From positions 7,192,001 to 7,256,000 of the forward strand of contig OZ234494.1 of assembly GCA_965153455.1 (NCBI GenBank): a DNA stretch of 64,000 nucleotides, written 5' to 3'. Shown here one piece after another: positions 22,261 through 34,740 of this stretch. The notes below the pieces were generated by a model. The model was given only the letters and a program-made list of their open reading frames with translations. It made no database searches and was not told the origin of the DNA. Every line of letters begins with the position of its first letter. The stretch's first letter is position 1. Made by a program: the position numbers and the translations under genes. The DNA is from Sphagnum compactum (lineage: Eukaryota > Bryophyta > Sphagnopsida > Sphagnales).

Positions 22261-25200
22261 TTCTCCATCGCCTATGTACAGCTCGAGCCTGATTCCGCCA
22301 TCAGTTTGAGTCTGGTCACCTCCACGCTAGATTCTTGGGGGGTCTTTGGATCCAGAGTTGACCAGTACTGGGCGGCGGTTCTGTCTTTTCATGAGAACTG
22401 TTGGTTCCGGTTCTTCTCAACACTTGAGAGAAAGAATCGACCCGGTTCTCTTCTCAAAATTATTTTAGATTTCTCTTAATCAATCAGGGTATTGTATTTC
22501 CTTTAACATTTGATCAAGCTCATTCTCAGATAGGACGGTTCTCATAAATTTGATAACAATTAATTGGTTTTCATATCCAGTTTTCACAATCCAGATCTCA
22601 AATTTATTTTTATTTTTATTAAAAAATTCAATCAGAAAATAATAAAAAATAAAAAATAACTAAGTCTAAAAACTATTAAAATGTGACACAATTTTTTCTA
22701 TAATAAACTATATCTCAAAGTCTCATCTTTTTCAACTGTTTTTTCAAATTCATTTAACTCCTTTTTTAAAACTTTGCTTCGATTTCATTTAACTTCACTA
22801 AACTAGAAAAAGGTTTACAACCAATCCTAGGGTCATTAGGCCAATTTCTTTTCACAAAAAATAATTAATTTAAATTATCCGACACAAATGACATCTCTTA
22901 AGATGAGTAAATATTCTCGCCAAAAATAAAATCATTTTAATCTTAATTTGTGAACCAACAATGTTTAAAATTTGACAAGTAAAGAAATCCAACTATACAA
23001 AAAAATAGATTCTTGCTTTTCTCACCATTGGAAAAGACATTTGATATCTTTGCATTGAGTTGTAATTTCCTGAAAATCAGAAGTTCCTTGTCACTAATTC
23101 ATTTATGCTTATTGTCATCTCAAAAATGTGCAAACTACAATTTTCATCAACACCCTAGTCAATAGTGACATTTCAAACAAAGGGTGCATATGATGATGAC
23201 ATTTTAATTACTTGGGATCTACAAGGTTTTCCTATCATATCTTCAACGATGGCCTTGCCTTCCTCAAGGCCAATAAATGAGGACACCAAATGTAAGTTTT
23301 TGAACTTAGGATCCAACATCAAGGACAACATGTTATGGGCCTTCTATTTTCAAATTAAAAATAAAATTAAACATCACAAGTTTTTTTTCTAATGTTAGAG
23401 GCCAAAAAAACTAATTTAAAAGCAACAATGGATTCCTCTTCCATAAAAGTATCAAAAGAAACTAAAATTTCAATTTCTTCTTTCAATTTAAAATAAAATG
23501 AAAATGGTAGAATTTAAAGCATCATTTCAATAGCCAATGACCTCTAGATTGATTTGAGAACACAAGTAAACACAATAAGGGAAAAGACATCAACAATGAT
23601 TGAAAGATGTGCCATATTAAAAGAAAAAACAATCATGTAGTCATCATAATAATAATCTACCTAATATAATAAAAAACAATGGTTTTTGAAATTGTAATGC
23701 CTCCTTTAAAAAGATAATTTTGCTCACAAATCTACAAAAGAAAAAACATTTGTTAGAAATTATTGTTAATTGAAACTAAGTGCAAAAAATACAACATATG
23801 GGTGAATGCAAGCTATGGTGGTTCACTTTTGGAATCACAGTAGTAATTTCTATATAAGGTGTTTTGTGTTTAAACTTTAAATGTTTATGGAGAATAATTT
23901 AATCTTAAATGTATTTGATGATGATTGATTCTTGATTATGAAAACATTTGCACAATTATTTTTTGAAAATAATGCATTCATTATCAATAGTGAATTTTTG
24001 AAATAAAAAATATGGATTGATCCGTTCATTGGATTATTAAAAAATTTAGGAATTCATATTGCAATCCACTCCAAATTGTTTATAATGACTAATTAGTATG
24101 GGTTAAAGAATGAAATCATAAAATTAAATGTGAAATATTGTTTTGTGAAACTTTAACCAAATGGTAGTTATGAATTTTTGAAAGGTCAAAATTGAACCTT
24201 GTTTTCAAAAGTCCTTTTGAAATGATTTTTTTTTTTGGGTCAAAATTTCTTTGCCCAATGGGTACATAATTGAAATATCTAAATGGGCTTTTATTCTTAT
24301 GAATTTCATGGGTTTTTCAAAGTGGTTTTATCATACTAGTTAACAATAACATTTTTCAATATGGATTTTGACCTAGTTTTTAAAGGTTTCATAAATGAAT
24401 GAAATGTAGTAGTCAAAACTTACATTAATGAAATTTTTTATAATTAGAAACCATATCTATATGTATAATATACATGAAAACCTACTTATGAGTCTTGTGA
24501 ATGTTATATCTAATAAAATGAACCACCAAATAATGCATACACCCATATATATTTATCATTGTAATAATACATCAAATAAAAAAGTTATTTTGTCTTCACT
24601 GATGTATTCAACTTCATTAGGGCTAAACCAAATTCGACACGTGCTTTGTTCCACATTTGTCAACCTTTCCCAAAAACATTTGGTCAAAATAATACATTTC
24701 TGTCGAAGGTGAAAGCACACTAAAGTGTAACATTTTGGATGTCGGAGTATCCATTTTTCACAGTTTTTAAACTTTCAATAGTAGTTTATTCCAATTGATA
24801 TGTGCGAATGATGAAATGGGACTCATGTCAAGAATGAACTCATACATTGAAACACTATGTTAAAATTTCATGGTCAAGTCTTTGATATTCAATTTGTTAT
24901 GGACTTTTAAAGTTGTACAAAAACACCTATATGATCAAAGATAAATTCAATGGACTCAATACACCTTGATATAATGTTCTTCATAAATAAATGACTCAAT
25001 GGTAATATAGTATTGTGGCAAATTGATATTAAATAAGGCAATTTGAAAAGATTTGAGGATTCAATTTTGAGATGTATATCAAGTATGAAGCTTCTGAAAG
25101 ATGCTCGTATTTCAAGTATAAGATTACCATAAAATAAGCTAAAGATGCTTAAATCCTTATGGAAAATTGTTTTATATCACCTTGCCACATGGCCCATTTG

Positions 25201-26455
25201 ATTCAAAATATCTTGTTTTTGCCTGTTTTTGTCATACCTTCCTAGTGTATTTTATCTCATAATGGATTAAAATGGACTTGCATGATGTGTCAGTTTTGTT
25301 CCATCTTGGTGTGCTTTCACCCTTGACCTCCTTGTGTAATCAAAACATAAATATATATCAAGTTTTCACAATTTTTTTCATTTTTGGTAACATATTGACA
25401 AGCTTTGGAAAATGCATGCCCAATGCAAGTGCCTTGATAACTTTCTTCAAAACCTAAAATGTCATAAGTTACAACTACCTTTAATATAATAGTCATTGTG
25501 TTCAAATTAGATCTTTCATTTTAAACATGAACAATAAATTTTATTAAGAGTTATATTTTTTTAATAATTCAATCAAATTCTTGGCCAAGTCTTCCATGAA
25601 ATATCTATAACTTCAAAAAGACCAAGTGTAACATGTTTTGGCTACCAATTAGCTCTTAAGAAAACAATCACAAGGGAAAATTGTCATGAATTCCTTTTGA
25701 CATCCAAAGATCAAAGTTCACTATTGCAAAAGTATATTACACCAAAGCTAGTAAAATATATAAATGTTTAGTTTTTCCCACCAACTCAACAAACATCTCT
25801 TGTGAAAATTAATTTTTGGAAAGAAAAACAAATCTTGGACACAAATGCAAACATAGGCATTTCATCCATAGACTTTCCACAAAATTACATGGGCAAATGA
25901 TTTTTAACAATCAATGTAAGCCCATATCCTCAAGGAATAATTTCTACTACATCTTATCCTTTTGGAAAAATTCTTTGACACCAAAAAATTTGAGAATTGC
26001 ATTGCCAATGGATTTGATTTTTTTTGGTTACTTATCTGTCCATTTCTTTTCTCAATGGATTGTATATTTGCTCCTCAAACATTTTTGCAACAAAAAGTTT
26101 GCATTCACATGTCCTTTTGATGTTATTATTCTATTTGTTGTATTGTATATGATCACACATTTCCTTACTTGAATTTCAAGGTTACAAAACAAGACTAGAC
26201 TATTGTAACACAAAATACATTTCATGGTTTGAGAGCATTTCACATCAACATTTTTGTTGTCATTCACATAGAAAAACCAACATAAACATGTGATTTCCAC
26301 ATTTTCCTTTGAACATGTAATTTTCAAAGTTATCAACATTAGCCTTGTCACATCATGCCAGTTTAAGTTCAACGTAGGGTCAATGTAGGTCAAAGCAATA
26401 ACTTTTCATGTAGGGGTAAAACATTTACTCGAATGGCAACTGAAAATTATGATTG
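22261..26455. other. AT-rich gene-poor spacer
   Basis: No gene. The first part (22310-22480) is richer in GC, with repeated GGTTCT/GAGAA words. The rest is AT-rich with scattered poly-A/T and short meaningless open stretches. Confidence 0.5.
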
Positions 26456-27410
26456 TAAAAGAATAAAAATCTAAACTGTTAAATCCAATGACTTGAATTT
26501 GGTCTTGCCATTTCAATAGCCAAGAGTTTTGGTCAACCAGTCCACACCTTGATCCCAATTTGACAATTTAAAACTGATCACCAGTGCAAAAAAAAATAAA
26601 AATTAAAATAATTTAATAATTTAGAACATTAAAAAATGGTGATTTGATTTTGGTCATCATTTGAACGACTAGGATTTTTTTATTAACATGTCCACATCTT
26701 AGTCATAATCCAACCTAAATCTAGTTTCTTGTGTGGGAATTTTTTTTTAAAAATGTGGATTATTAAAAGTTATCAACCTAAATTTAGTTGCCTTCTCAAT
26801 GGCCATGACTTTTCAGTTGATTGATCCACACCCTAGTTGCAATCCAATGACCTACATTTGGTCATTAATGTAGGAAAAAAAAGTTGATTTTTTTTTTAAC
26901 CATTATAAAATGGCAACTAGATTTCAATCACCATCTGAATGGCCAAGATTTTTTGGTCAACCTATCCTCACCTTAGTCACAATCCAACAAATTAAATATG
27001 GTTGCTAATGCGTAAAAAAAACTAAAAAAAATATGGACTGTTAGAAAATGACACCTTGATTTTGACCATCATTTCAACGACTAGGATTTTTTGATCAACT
27101 GGTCCACACTTTGATCGTAATGAGGCAACTTAAATTTGGTCATTTCTAAGAAAAAAACTGAAAAAAAATCTAGTCTATTGAAAAATGGTGACCTAATTTC
27201 AATTGCCATCTCAATGGCTATAGATTTTCAGTTGATGAATCCACACTTTAATCATAGTCAAGCAACCTAAATCCAATTGCTTGTGTGAAAAAAATTTGAA
27301 CCATTAAAACATGGTGACTTGATTTCGTTCGTTATTTCAGCGGCCATGATTTTCAGTCATAACCGATCCACACCCTGATTGGTGTTTAATGATTGAAATA
27401 TGGTCACAAA
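26456..27410. repeat. Satellite-like array, ~137-bp period, about 7 copies
   Basis: Corresponding points (ACTTGATTT / CACCATTTCAATGGCCA variants) fall at about 26490, 26641, 26776, 26913, 27051, 27190 and 27316, i.e. steps of 126-151 bp. Each unit has, in order: a TTGATTTTGGTCATCATTT-like start, then AATGGCCAAGATTTTTTGGT, CCAGTCCACACCTTGAT, CAACCTAAATTTGGTCA and an A-rich linker ending near CCATTAAAA. Copies differ by perhaps 20-30%, so the array is old. Confidence 0.8.
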
Positions 27411-28490
27411 ATGATTTATTGATGAAATATAGATTTTTATAAATAATAATGAAAGTATTAATAATTAATAATTAAACTTACCTACATATTAAAAAAATCA
27501 TATTTTTATTTTTATTGTGGGAACGTTTAGTCAACATCAGTGTTGACTCAACAAACTGACGCATCACAACTAACATTGATGTGACAACCCACACAAAAAT
27601 GGCACATCATGTTAGTTTTAACAACCTTAGTAATTTTATTTTATTTTTTCATTTATTTAATTTTAGTTTTTAAATTTTGGCTACTTTTTGTTTGAAGACT
27701 AAGGTTTATTTCACATTCTTACACATTCTTTTTCCATGACATCAATCATGAACATTTCACGTGTATTTTCAGTTATCATATTTCCATTTTTAGAAGATTA
27801 GATCATTTTCAATTTTCACAAAAGAATGCAACTCTAAAATATTAAAAAACCAAACAAATGTATGATAAACAAATACACCAAAACCTACCCTACAAACTAA
27901 AATGCAAGCATTTACAAAAAAAATTTACAAATTGTTCCTCAATTGTTTTGGTAAACATATGCAAATAAAACATGTTTAAATGTTAATATTAGACTCATTT
28001 GAAAAATCTTGAAAAAAAATAACAAGGTTGTAATTAAACAACCCAAAAAATATTTTCTTTGAAACAAACAAGAAATTAAAAAAAGAAAAAGAAAATAATA
28101 ACAAGGCAAACAAAAGCAAGAAATGGAAAAAAAAATAAAAAACAAAAAACAAAAAAGTGGAAAGACTTACCTTTTCCCATTTCAAATATATTATGATGCA
28201 TGTGTTAAAGTCTAAAGAGTATAACAATGGGATTGCAAAAATCACATTTCAATTATTTAATTTGGTTTGAATTTGAACTTGAATTTACCTTAAAAGAAGA
28301 CATACTAATAGGTGCAAATAATGCCCAAGCTATGGCATTACGACTTTCAATTTTCCAATAATCACTACTATAGATCATGATTTTTAAAATTTTAAAATTA
28401 ACTAATTTGTCATTTTTGACTAATGGACATGTACATTTTGATTATAGGTTAAGGACTTGAATGACACATGTATTTTTTGACTTTATGGGT
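27411..28490. other. AT-rich spacer
   Basis: No gene. Contains the partial palindrome CATCAGTGTTGACTCAAC near 27536 and A-rich runs at 28010-28160. Confidence 0.45.
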
Positions 28491-28499
28491 TTTTTTTAT

Positions 28500-28725
28500 A
28501 CATATAATCAAGTTGTACAACCTTAATCAAAATGGCCAATGGTCTTTAATCAAGTGGAACATTTAGTTAAAATGACCAATGATTTTTAATCAAATGAAAC
28601 ATTTAGTCAAGATTATAATGATTTTTAGTCAAAATGGTCGATAGTTTTTAGTCAAAATGGCCAATGGTTTATAATCAAATGAAAATTTAATCAAGATTAC
28701 AAGAACATTAATCAAACATTACAAG
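28500..28725. repeat. Degenerate tandem repeat of TTAATCAAATG / AAAATGGCCAATGG words
   Basis: The words AAAATGGCCAATGG, TTTTTAATCAAATGAAACA and TTTAGTCAAGATT alternate irregularly five to six times, giving a period near 45-55 bp. Confidence 0.6.
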
Positions 28726-30267
28726 AAATCGTGGTTTTTTGACTGGGAATTTCAATTAAAAAATCCCCCTATGGTTTTTTTGCCCCCCATCACTAAAAGA
28801 AAAACAAGTACTTCAACTGGTCTTTGTGGTTAAAATTTAGTCGTAAGTGACATTTGCGACTGAAATCTCATTAATCACCTTAGACAAGTCACATGCAATA
28901 TTAATCGTAAATGACAAAAGGTATTGTATGAAAGAAAAAATCAACAAATACAAGTTCATCCTTTGACTCCATTATATACATATTGTCACATGCAACTCAG
29001 ATGCAATTATTTTGGTCACAATTGAAAGCAAATGATGTGTTGCCATGTGTCTTAATATTTAATTATTTAAAATATAATTATTATTACTATTTTGAAATAA
29101 TTTAAAACGTTCAATTCAAATGTTTGGATGATTCTATATTATGACATGTGGCCCAATGTACATATGCCACGTGGCATTTTGAAATGAATTTAATACAAAA
29201 TATTAATATTAGGTTGCTAAGTACTTAAGTAGGTATATAAATAGGTGTTTACAAATTTAAGTCACACCTACCTACCTACTTAAGTAAAAAGGTAGGTTGG
29301 TAGGTAGGTCTTACCTTCTTAAGCTAAATACCTACTCATATAAATTGGTACTTAGGTAGGTAGGTACATAGGTTGATTTAAGTGGGTAGGTTAAACTAAG
29401 TACCTACCTTGCATAAGTTGGGGAGGTAGGTAGTTTAAAATTGTGCATTACTTTATTTTATTTTTTGGGTTAAGCCTTTCAATTGGTTCATCCCATGTGC
29501 ACAAATTTTTTAATGTGATATTGGATGACCACACCCCTTATTTATATAGTGTTCAAAATAGAAATGCAGAACAAACAATATGAAATAAGTTTTGAAATTA
29601 CAATTTTTTCACAAACTAAGTTACAATTCCAAAACTTTCCTCATGCCTTTGCTTTTAATTTTTAGATTTATAAACAATTACAATACATGGCTCACTATAT
29701 AATTACATAATCATTATCAACTACTTAAATTAATAATAATTTCTTAATATTAACTAACTAGCTATGTAGTTATTCAGAATTGTCAACACATAAATCATAG
29801 ATAAATGAATAACTATATATATATATATGTTTTTTTTATTACTCTTCAAAATATGGCCGAATAACAGATAATTTATTTAATGTAAAATAATATAATTACT
29901 GTAATTTAAAAACTAAAAAATCAAATTACTTTATAATAATTCCTGAAATTACAATCATTACAATAATTATTTTAACTACATTTTAATTTATCCAAAATTT
30001 TAATTCAGATTTAAAGTTATAAATTACAGATTGTGAATAATTATGTTCAATTAGAAAAAATAATTATTTATATACTATAATTAATTCTTATTTGAAATAA
30101 CTACAAATGATTTTAAAGTAATGTGACATTAATTATAGTAATTCATTTCTTTTACTATAAGAACATAAAATATATAAAGTAAAAATCTATGTTTTAAAAA
30201 TAATTATTTAGTATATAACTTATAATTAGTAGACCTAATTATTTATAAAGTGATTCATTATGGATAA
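28726..30267. other. AT-rich spacer with CTAGGTAGG-type and TA repeats
   Basis: 29210-29440 is a run of GGTAGGTAGG, CTACCTAC and ACTTAAGTAGG words on both strands, capable of folding. Similar TAGGTACCTAGG strings form the body of the SINE-like element at 10545. A (TA)8 run lies at about 29813-29829. No gene. Confidence 0.45.
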
Positions 30268-31384
30268 CACTAGTAGAAAAAACCCTTAAAACTCAATCAA
30301 TAGTTTTCTGAATTGAAATATTAATTTTAGATTCCAAACAAATAAATTCAGAATTCAAATATCAATTTTTAAATCAAATAAGTCTTTTGAATTTAAATAA
30401 CAAATTTCAGAATTGAAATGTCAAATTCAGATTCAAATAACTATATTCAAAATTGAAATGTCCACTTTTCGACCAACTAATAATTTTCTGAATGGAAATA
30501 TTAATTTTGAGAATCCAAAATAATAATTCGGAATTGCAATTTCAAGTTTCAAATCAAATAAGTTTTTTAAATTTCAATTTAAGAACTCAGAATATAAATA
30601 TTATTTTTTGAATCAAAAATAATAATTTAGAATTTATATATCAATTTTGAGATCAAATAAACTTTTTGAATTTAAATAATTTTTTTCAAAATTCAAATAA
30701 TTCTTTAAAAATTGTAATATAATTTTTAGGATCATTGTTTTAAAAAATTCAGAATTTAAATATTAATTTCAAATTCAAATAACTAAACAAATAATTCCAA
30801 TAACAATTTTGAATATTAAAACAACAATTTTCAAATTCGAAATTTTTTTACTTTAATAATTGAAAAATGAATTCCAATAGCAATTTTCGGAATTGAAACA
30901 TCAATTTTAATGTTGAAATATAATTTTCATAATTCGAATTATAATTTTAGACTCAAACATATATTTCTGAATAAAACTAACAATTCTAAGAATTCATATT
31001 TAAAACTTCAAATTCAAATATTGATTTTTAGATTCAAATAAATTTTTTCAAAATTGGAATAACAATTTTTCAAATTCAAATATAATTTTAATACATACAT
31101 AAAATACACCCCTATGTCATCATAGAATACCTTTAAGATGCAACTAATTTGGTGATAATTACAACTAATGGGACATATCAATATATTAATGGACAAAAAT
31201 TAACTTAAAAACCATACAATCGATAGAATGAAGTTTCCAATAGTTACATCATAGTTGTAAGAATGACCAAAATGGTTGAAATTTGATCTTATAGTTGTAA
31301 AGACTTCCAAACTTAGTCACAAACAATTACAAGTCTCATGTAGTCACAAACGGGATGGTTCCATTTTGGCTGATTTCTACTAAT
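30268..31384. mobile_element. CACTA-like non-autonomous element
   Basis: The left end reads CACTAGTAGAAAAAAC and the right end, on the minus strand, CATTAGTAGAAATCAG. Both resemble the CACTACAAGAAA termini of plant CACTA transposons in inverted orientation, about 1.1 kb apart. No transposase is present. A perfect 3-bp target duplication is not seen, so the ends are degraded or misplaced. The interior is almost entirely a minisatellite, listed separately. Confidence 0.4.
30300..31095. repeat. AT-only minisatellite, ~36-40-bp unit
   Basis: The phrase CAGAATTGAAATATCAATTT, then AGATTCAAATAATTTTT, recurs with substitutions about twenty times across 800 bp, nearly without G or C except in fixed positions (GAATTC, CAAAT). 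It fills the CACTA-like element. Confidence 0.65.
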
Positions 31385-31756
31385 GCATGTCCAACTTGAC
31401 CAAAATGTCATTTTGAACAAATCGATTTAGACACAATCGTTTTGATTAAGTCTTTTTGGTTGGTTTTTTTTATTAGGTTTTTTTACCAAGTTTTGTTTAA
31501 TAAACCATCATGACAATAATATAATTTAGGCAATGACCAAAAATATATATTATTTCAATTCTTTTATTTAAAATTAATATGAAAATATTAGTAATTAATT
31601 ACCTAACTAACTTTACCTACTTTCAAGGTTGTCAAAATCGGCATGACGTGCCCATTTTGCATTAGGCATCACGTTAGTGTCCGTTTTAACACGTCCATTG
31701 CATCCATTAGGATGAATGTAAAAAAAATCTTTCATCATACTCGAACTACCCCATTA

Positions 31757-34737
31757 TGATTAGTGACCGAAAAGGGATTTCGGTCACTAATCTTGGGGCG
31801 ATTGAAAATTTTCTATCGCTATCTTTTTAGAATGTCACTATGGCCTTACCATTTAAATGAAAACATATCTTAAGGCAAAAGAAAAATTATGGAAATTCCA
31901 ATATTTCACCATGCAAAAATGTAATCTTCAAAAAAACAAATCCTCTAAAAGAAACCAAACTCTTTCAAAATATCACAACTCTATCATTAATCCCAAATTC
32001 CTACACGAGCCAAAATATCATTTTTCAAAAATCCTCACATAAAAATAGACCTACTACATGTGGGCCAAAATCCATTAAGCTATTATACTCTATATAATGA
32101 ATCTAAACACAATATCCTCACCTTGGTAGGCAATGCTAAAAATTTGTGTTTTATAATGATGATAAAACACAAATTTGGACACAAATTTCAAATGTGTAAA
32201 GAAGATATATTCACAAATCTCAAATTTGATTATGCATGACAACATGATTCATTTACAAAATTGGGATTTATAAGATTCACAGGTCCAAAACATGTCATGT
32301 TTGAAAGATCATGCAAATTACACCATATTCCATATCTAGCAATTACAAATTGTCTATGGCTACCTTCGATAACACTTTTCAGGTGTAGTCCAATTATATG
32401 GAGGCCCCATCAATGTGCACATGGTGTGTTGAATAGTTCTTCATGCCTTTGGATTTGGGTCATAAATGTCATGGATCAGTTTCCCAAATGACATCTTGGT
32501 TGAATTGTCCACAAAATATTTTGCATCCCAATCATCACCCCATATGACATTTGTTGGCCTATCCACTAAATTTGTTTTAGACTTCAAAGTTGTGGCGTGT
32601 TGCTTGGCCGTTTGTCAAAGGGAATTTGTAATTCCTAACTTGCTATAAAACAAAAACAATTCTAGGGCAACCCACCAATGCAATTTTTTTGCGTTGGTGG
32701 CATCTTGCTCCTTTGCAAAGCCATACAATGATGGCATCACCCCTTGCAAATGCATGGCTTCACCCCAATCACACATGCCTATGTACACAACATCTAGTTT
32801 GTCTGTCAAAAAATGCAACATAATGTTGTTCTTAGACAAGTCATTGTGCAAAATTCCACAATGATGTACATACTACATTCATAATGTTTATGAATGCCCA
32901 TGCCAACTTCACACGATTTCGCCTGAAGCTGATGCCTTCTCATGTTCGCCCTTCCATATCTAGCCCCCCCTTGCCACAATAATGTATGATTATTAGTAAT
33001 GGGGGAATTTTTGTGTTGTAATCCAACATTTCTCGAAGAGTTCCCCCATTCCACCATAATGTGTATGCCTCCATGGTCTCTGTGTGGATGGCAAGGAATT
33101 TGATGACACCTAGATGTTTGCATGGGCATGCCAAGGCTTTGACTAATCATTGCTTACATGTTTTTCACTTATCATTTGTCTTCGGTGTCTTCCCCGCCAA
33201 TTCAATTGTGCTTGGGATGTAAATGAATATTTCAATTCGAACCTTGTGCACCACACCAGAATCACCTTGACTATCTCCACTTAACAATGGGAGCACATTT
33301 GTTATGCTTAAAATCCATAACACATCACAACTTCCAATTTGGGCTAGAAGGTTTCAAGCACCTTCTGCCATCCATGGTGTAAGCTTAACCTTTTTTTTCA
33401 ACCAATTTTTGAAGAATTTAACTTACCATGAAATTTTCTCTCACAAGCTCACCACCTCCATGGTCTAATGCACCTTGTCCCTTTGTAGATAAAGGACATC
33501 AAACCATTGCAACAAGTTTGTGGCTAAATTTGAAATTTTACATTCAAACCATTTCAGAAACCCCTCACAAATCTGAAGTTCAATGTATTGCAAGGATTTG
33601 TTTAGTTCTACCAAAATTTTATGCTCCATGACTTGCTTATATTTCTTTAGGCCAATTCCTTGTTTGGTCACAAAAGCACTATTGAGATATGCCATTGTGT
33701 GTTTTATAAAAAATGTCATGACAATTTCCTAGAATCATTGTGTGGCGATTTGTTTAGGATCATTGTCTTCAAGCTTTTGACACTTTCGGGTTTGTGTTGA
33801 TGAAGTGTTCTCCGTACTGGACATTTCTATAACCTTTCGTTTACGCATGGTTAAAGGTGGGCAACTCAAAGGTCTAGGGGGTAAGTCCCAAATGATGTGT
33901 GGGATAACTTGTTTCGGGGGTTTCGGTTAAATTGACCGCTTGATGATTGTTTGTTTGATGGTGGTCTACCCGATGGTTGTCTACTTGATTGTCCAATTGA
34001 AGTCATCTTTCAAATTTTGGATGACAAAAAACCAAAAGTCTTTCCAAACACTAATTCTTAAAAACAATTAGAGTCTCAAAAACTCAAGGTTCAATGTGAT
34101 CCAAAATATTCGCAAAATGTGAAAAAGATAGTCCTTCACCAAGGACTTGATCACTTCAACTCACCCAAGGTTCCACACAATGGTTATAAGGGGGCAATCA
34201 AAGACACAAAACCCAAATGAGAACAGAAATGCTCAAAAATAAATCATGGGTTGCATTTTAAAATTCATATACCTTGAAAAAACCTCTTCCAAAATCAATC
34301 GCCATCAAATGTTTACAATAAATTTGGTCGCCATCTGATGGTTCCCAAATGGCAACCAAAAATGCCAACAAATTCATTTGCAATGACCAAAACAAATAGC
34401 CACCGTTCAATGGCGACCTAATTTAACCAATGCCATCGGATGGTGATCGAATTTAGTTGCCATGTGACTATGGCAACCAAAAACCTTTCGGTCACCATAT
34501 GAAGGTGGCTTGATAAAAAAAAAATTAAGTCGCCACGCCCTCATGGTGACTGAAATGTTTTCACTCACCACGCCTATGTGACGACCGAAAACCTTTCAGT
34601 CACCACAATGTCTTTCGCCTCCCCCCACCTTTCAATTTTTTTCCCTTCTGCGCTATCCCTGCCCCCCCCCAATGACAACCGAAACCCTTTCAGTCATCAC
34701 CTTATGTGATCCTGTCATAAAAAACTAAGGTTACTAA
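31757..34737. mobile_element. Putative DNA transposon bounded by GTGACCGAAA...TTTCGGTCAC motifs
   Basis: The left margin starts with a perfect 15-bp palindromic hairpin (31758-31772 and 31778-31792: GATTAGTGACCGAAA and its complement, 5-base loop). Near the right margin (34480-34700) related words recur: GACCGAAAACCTTTCAGTCA, CAACCGAAACCCTTTCAGTC and TGGTGACTGAAA. The right end, read on the minus strand, starts CCATTAGTAACC, similar to the left ATTAGTGACC. Between them is the kinase-like relic. Exact ends and target duplications are not established. An alternative is two unrelated repeats that happen to flank the relic. Confidence 0.35.
32600..34000 (-). pseudogene. Protein-kinase-like relic
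   Basis: The minus strand carries kinase landmarks in order. N-lobe-like text GVIKFLAIHTETMEAYTLWW then NGGTLREMLDYN is at about 33104-33005. The catalytic loop HNDLSKNNIMLHF is at 32848-32810, and an activation-segment start CDWG, in place of DFG, is at 32773-32762. KKLHWWVALELF (about 32675-32640) matches the APE region (W.APE). The two blocks are in different frames, and several stops lie upstream (33150-33990), where a Ser/Gln/Arg-rich N-terminus MTSIGQSSRQPSGRPPSNKQ can be read at about 33995. No Gly-rich loop is visible. It is a broken gene, perhaps carried by the surrounding element. Confidence 0.55.
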
Positions 34738-34740
34738 TGG
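34300..34740. repeat. Array of GGTCGCCATC / ATGGCAACCAAAA words
   Basis: GGTCGCCATCTGATGGTTCC, ATGGCAACCAAAAATG, ATGGCGACCTAATTTA, GGTGATCGAATTTAGTTGCC and GTCACCATATGAAGG repeat every 40-60 bp on alternating strands, resembling the subterminal repeats of a DNA transposon. Confidence 0.5.

Noticed and set aside
29210-29440. Telomere-like repeat
   Set aside because: Units are GGTAGG/CTACCT, not TTTAGGG; low-order repeat instead.
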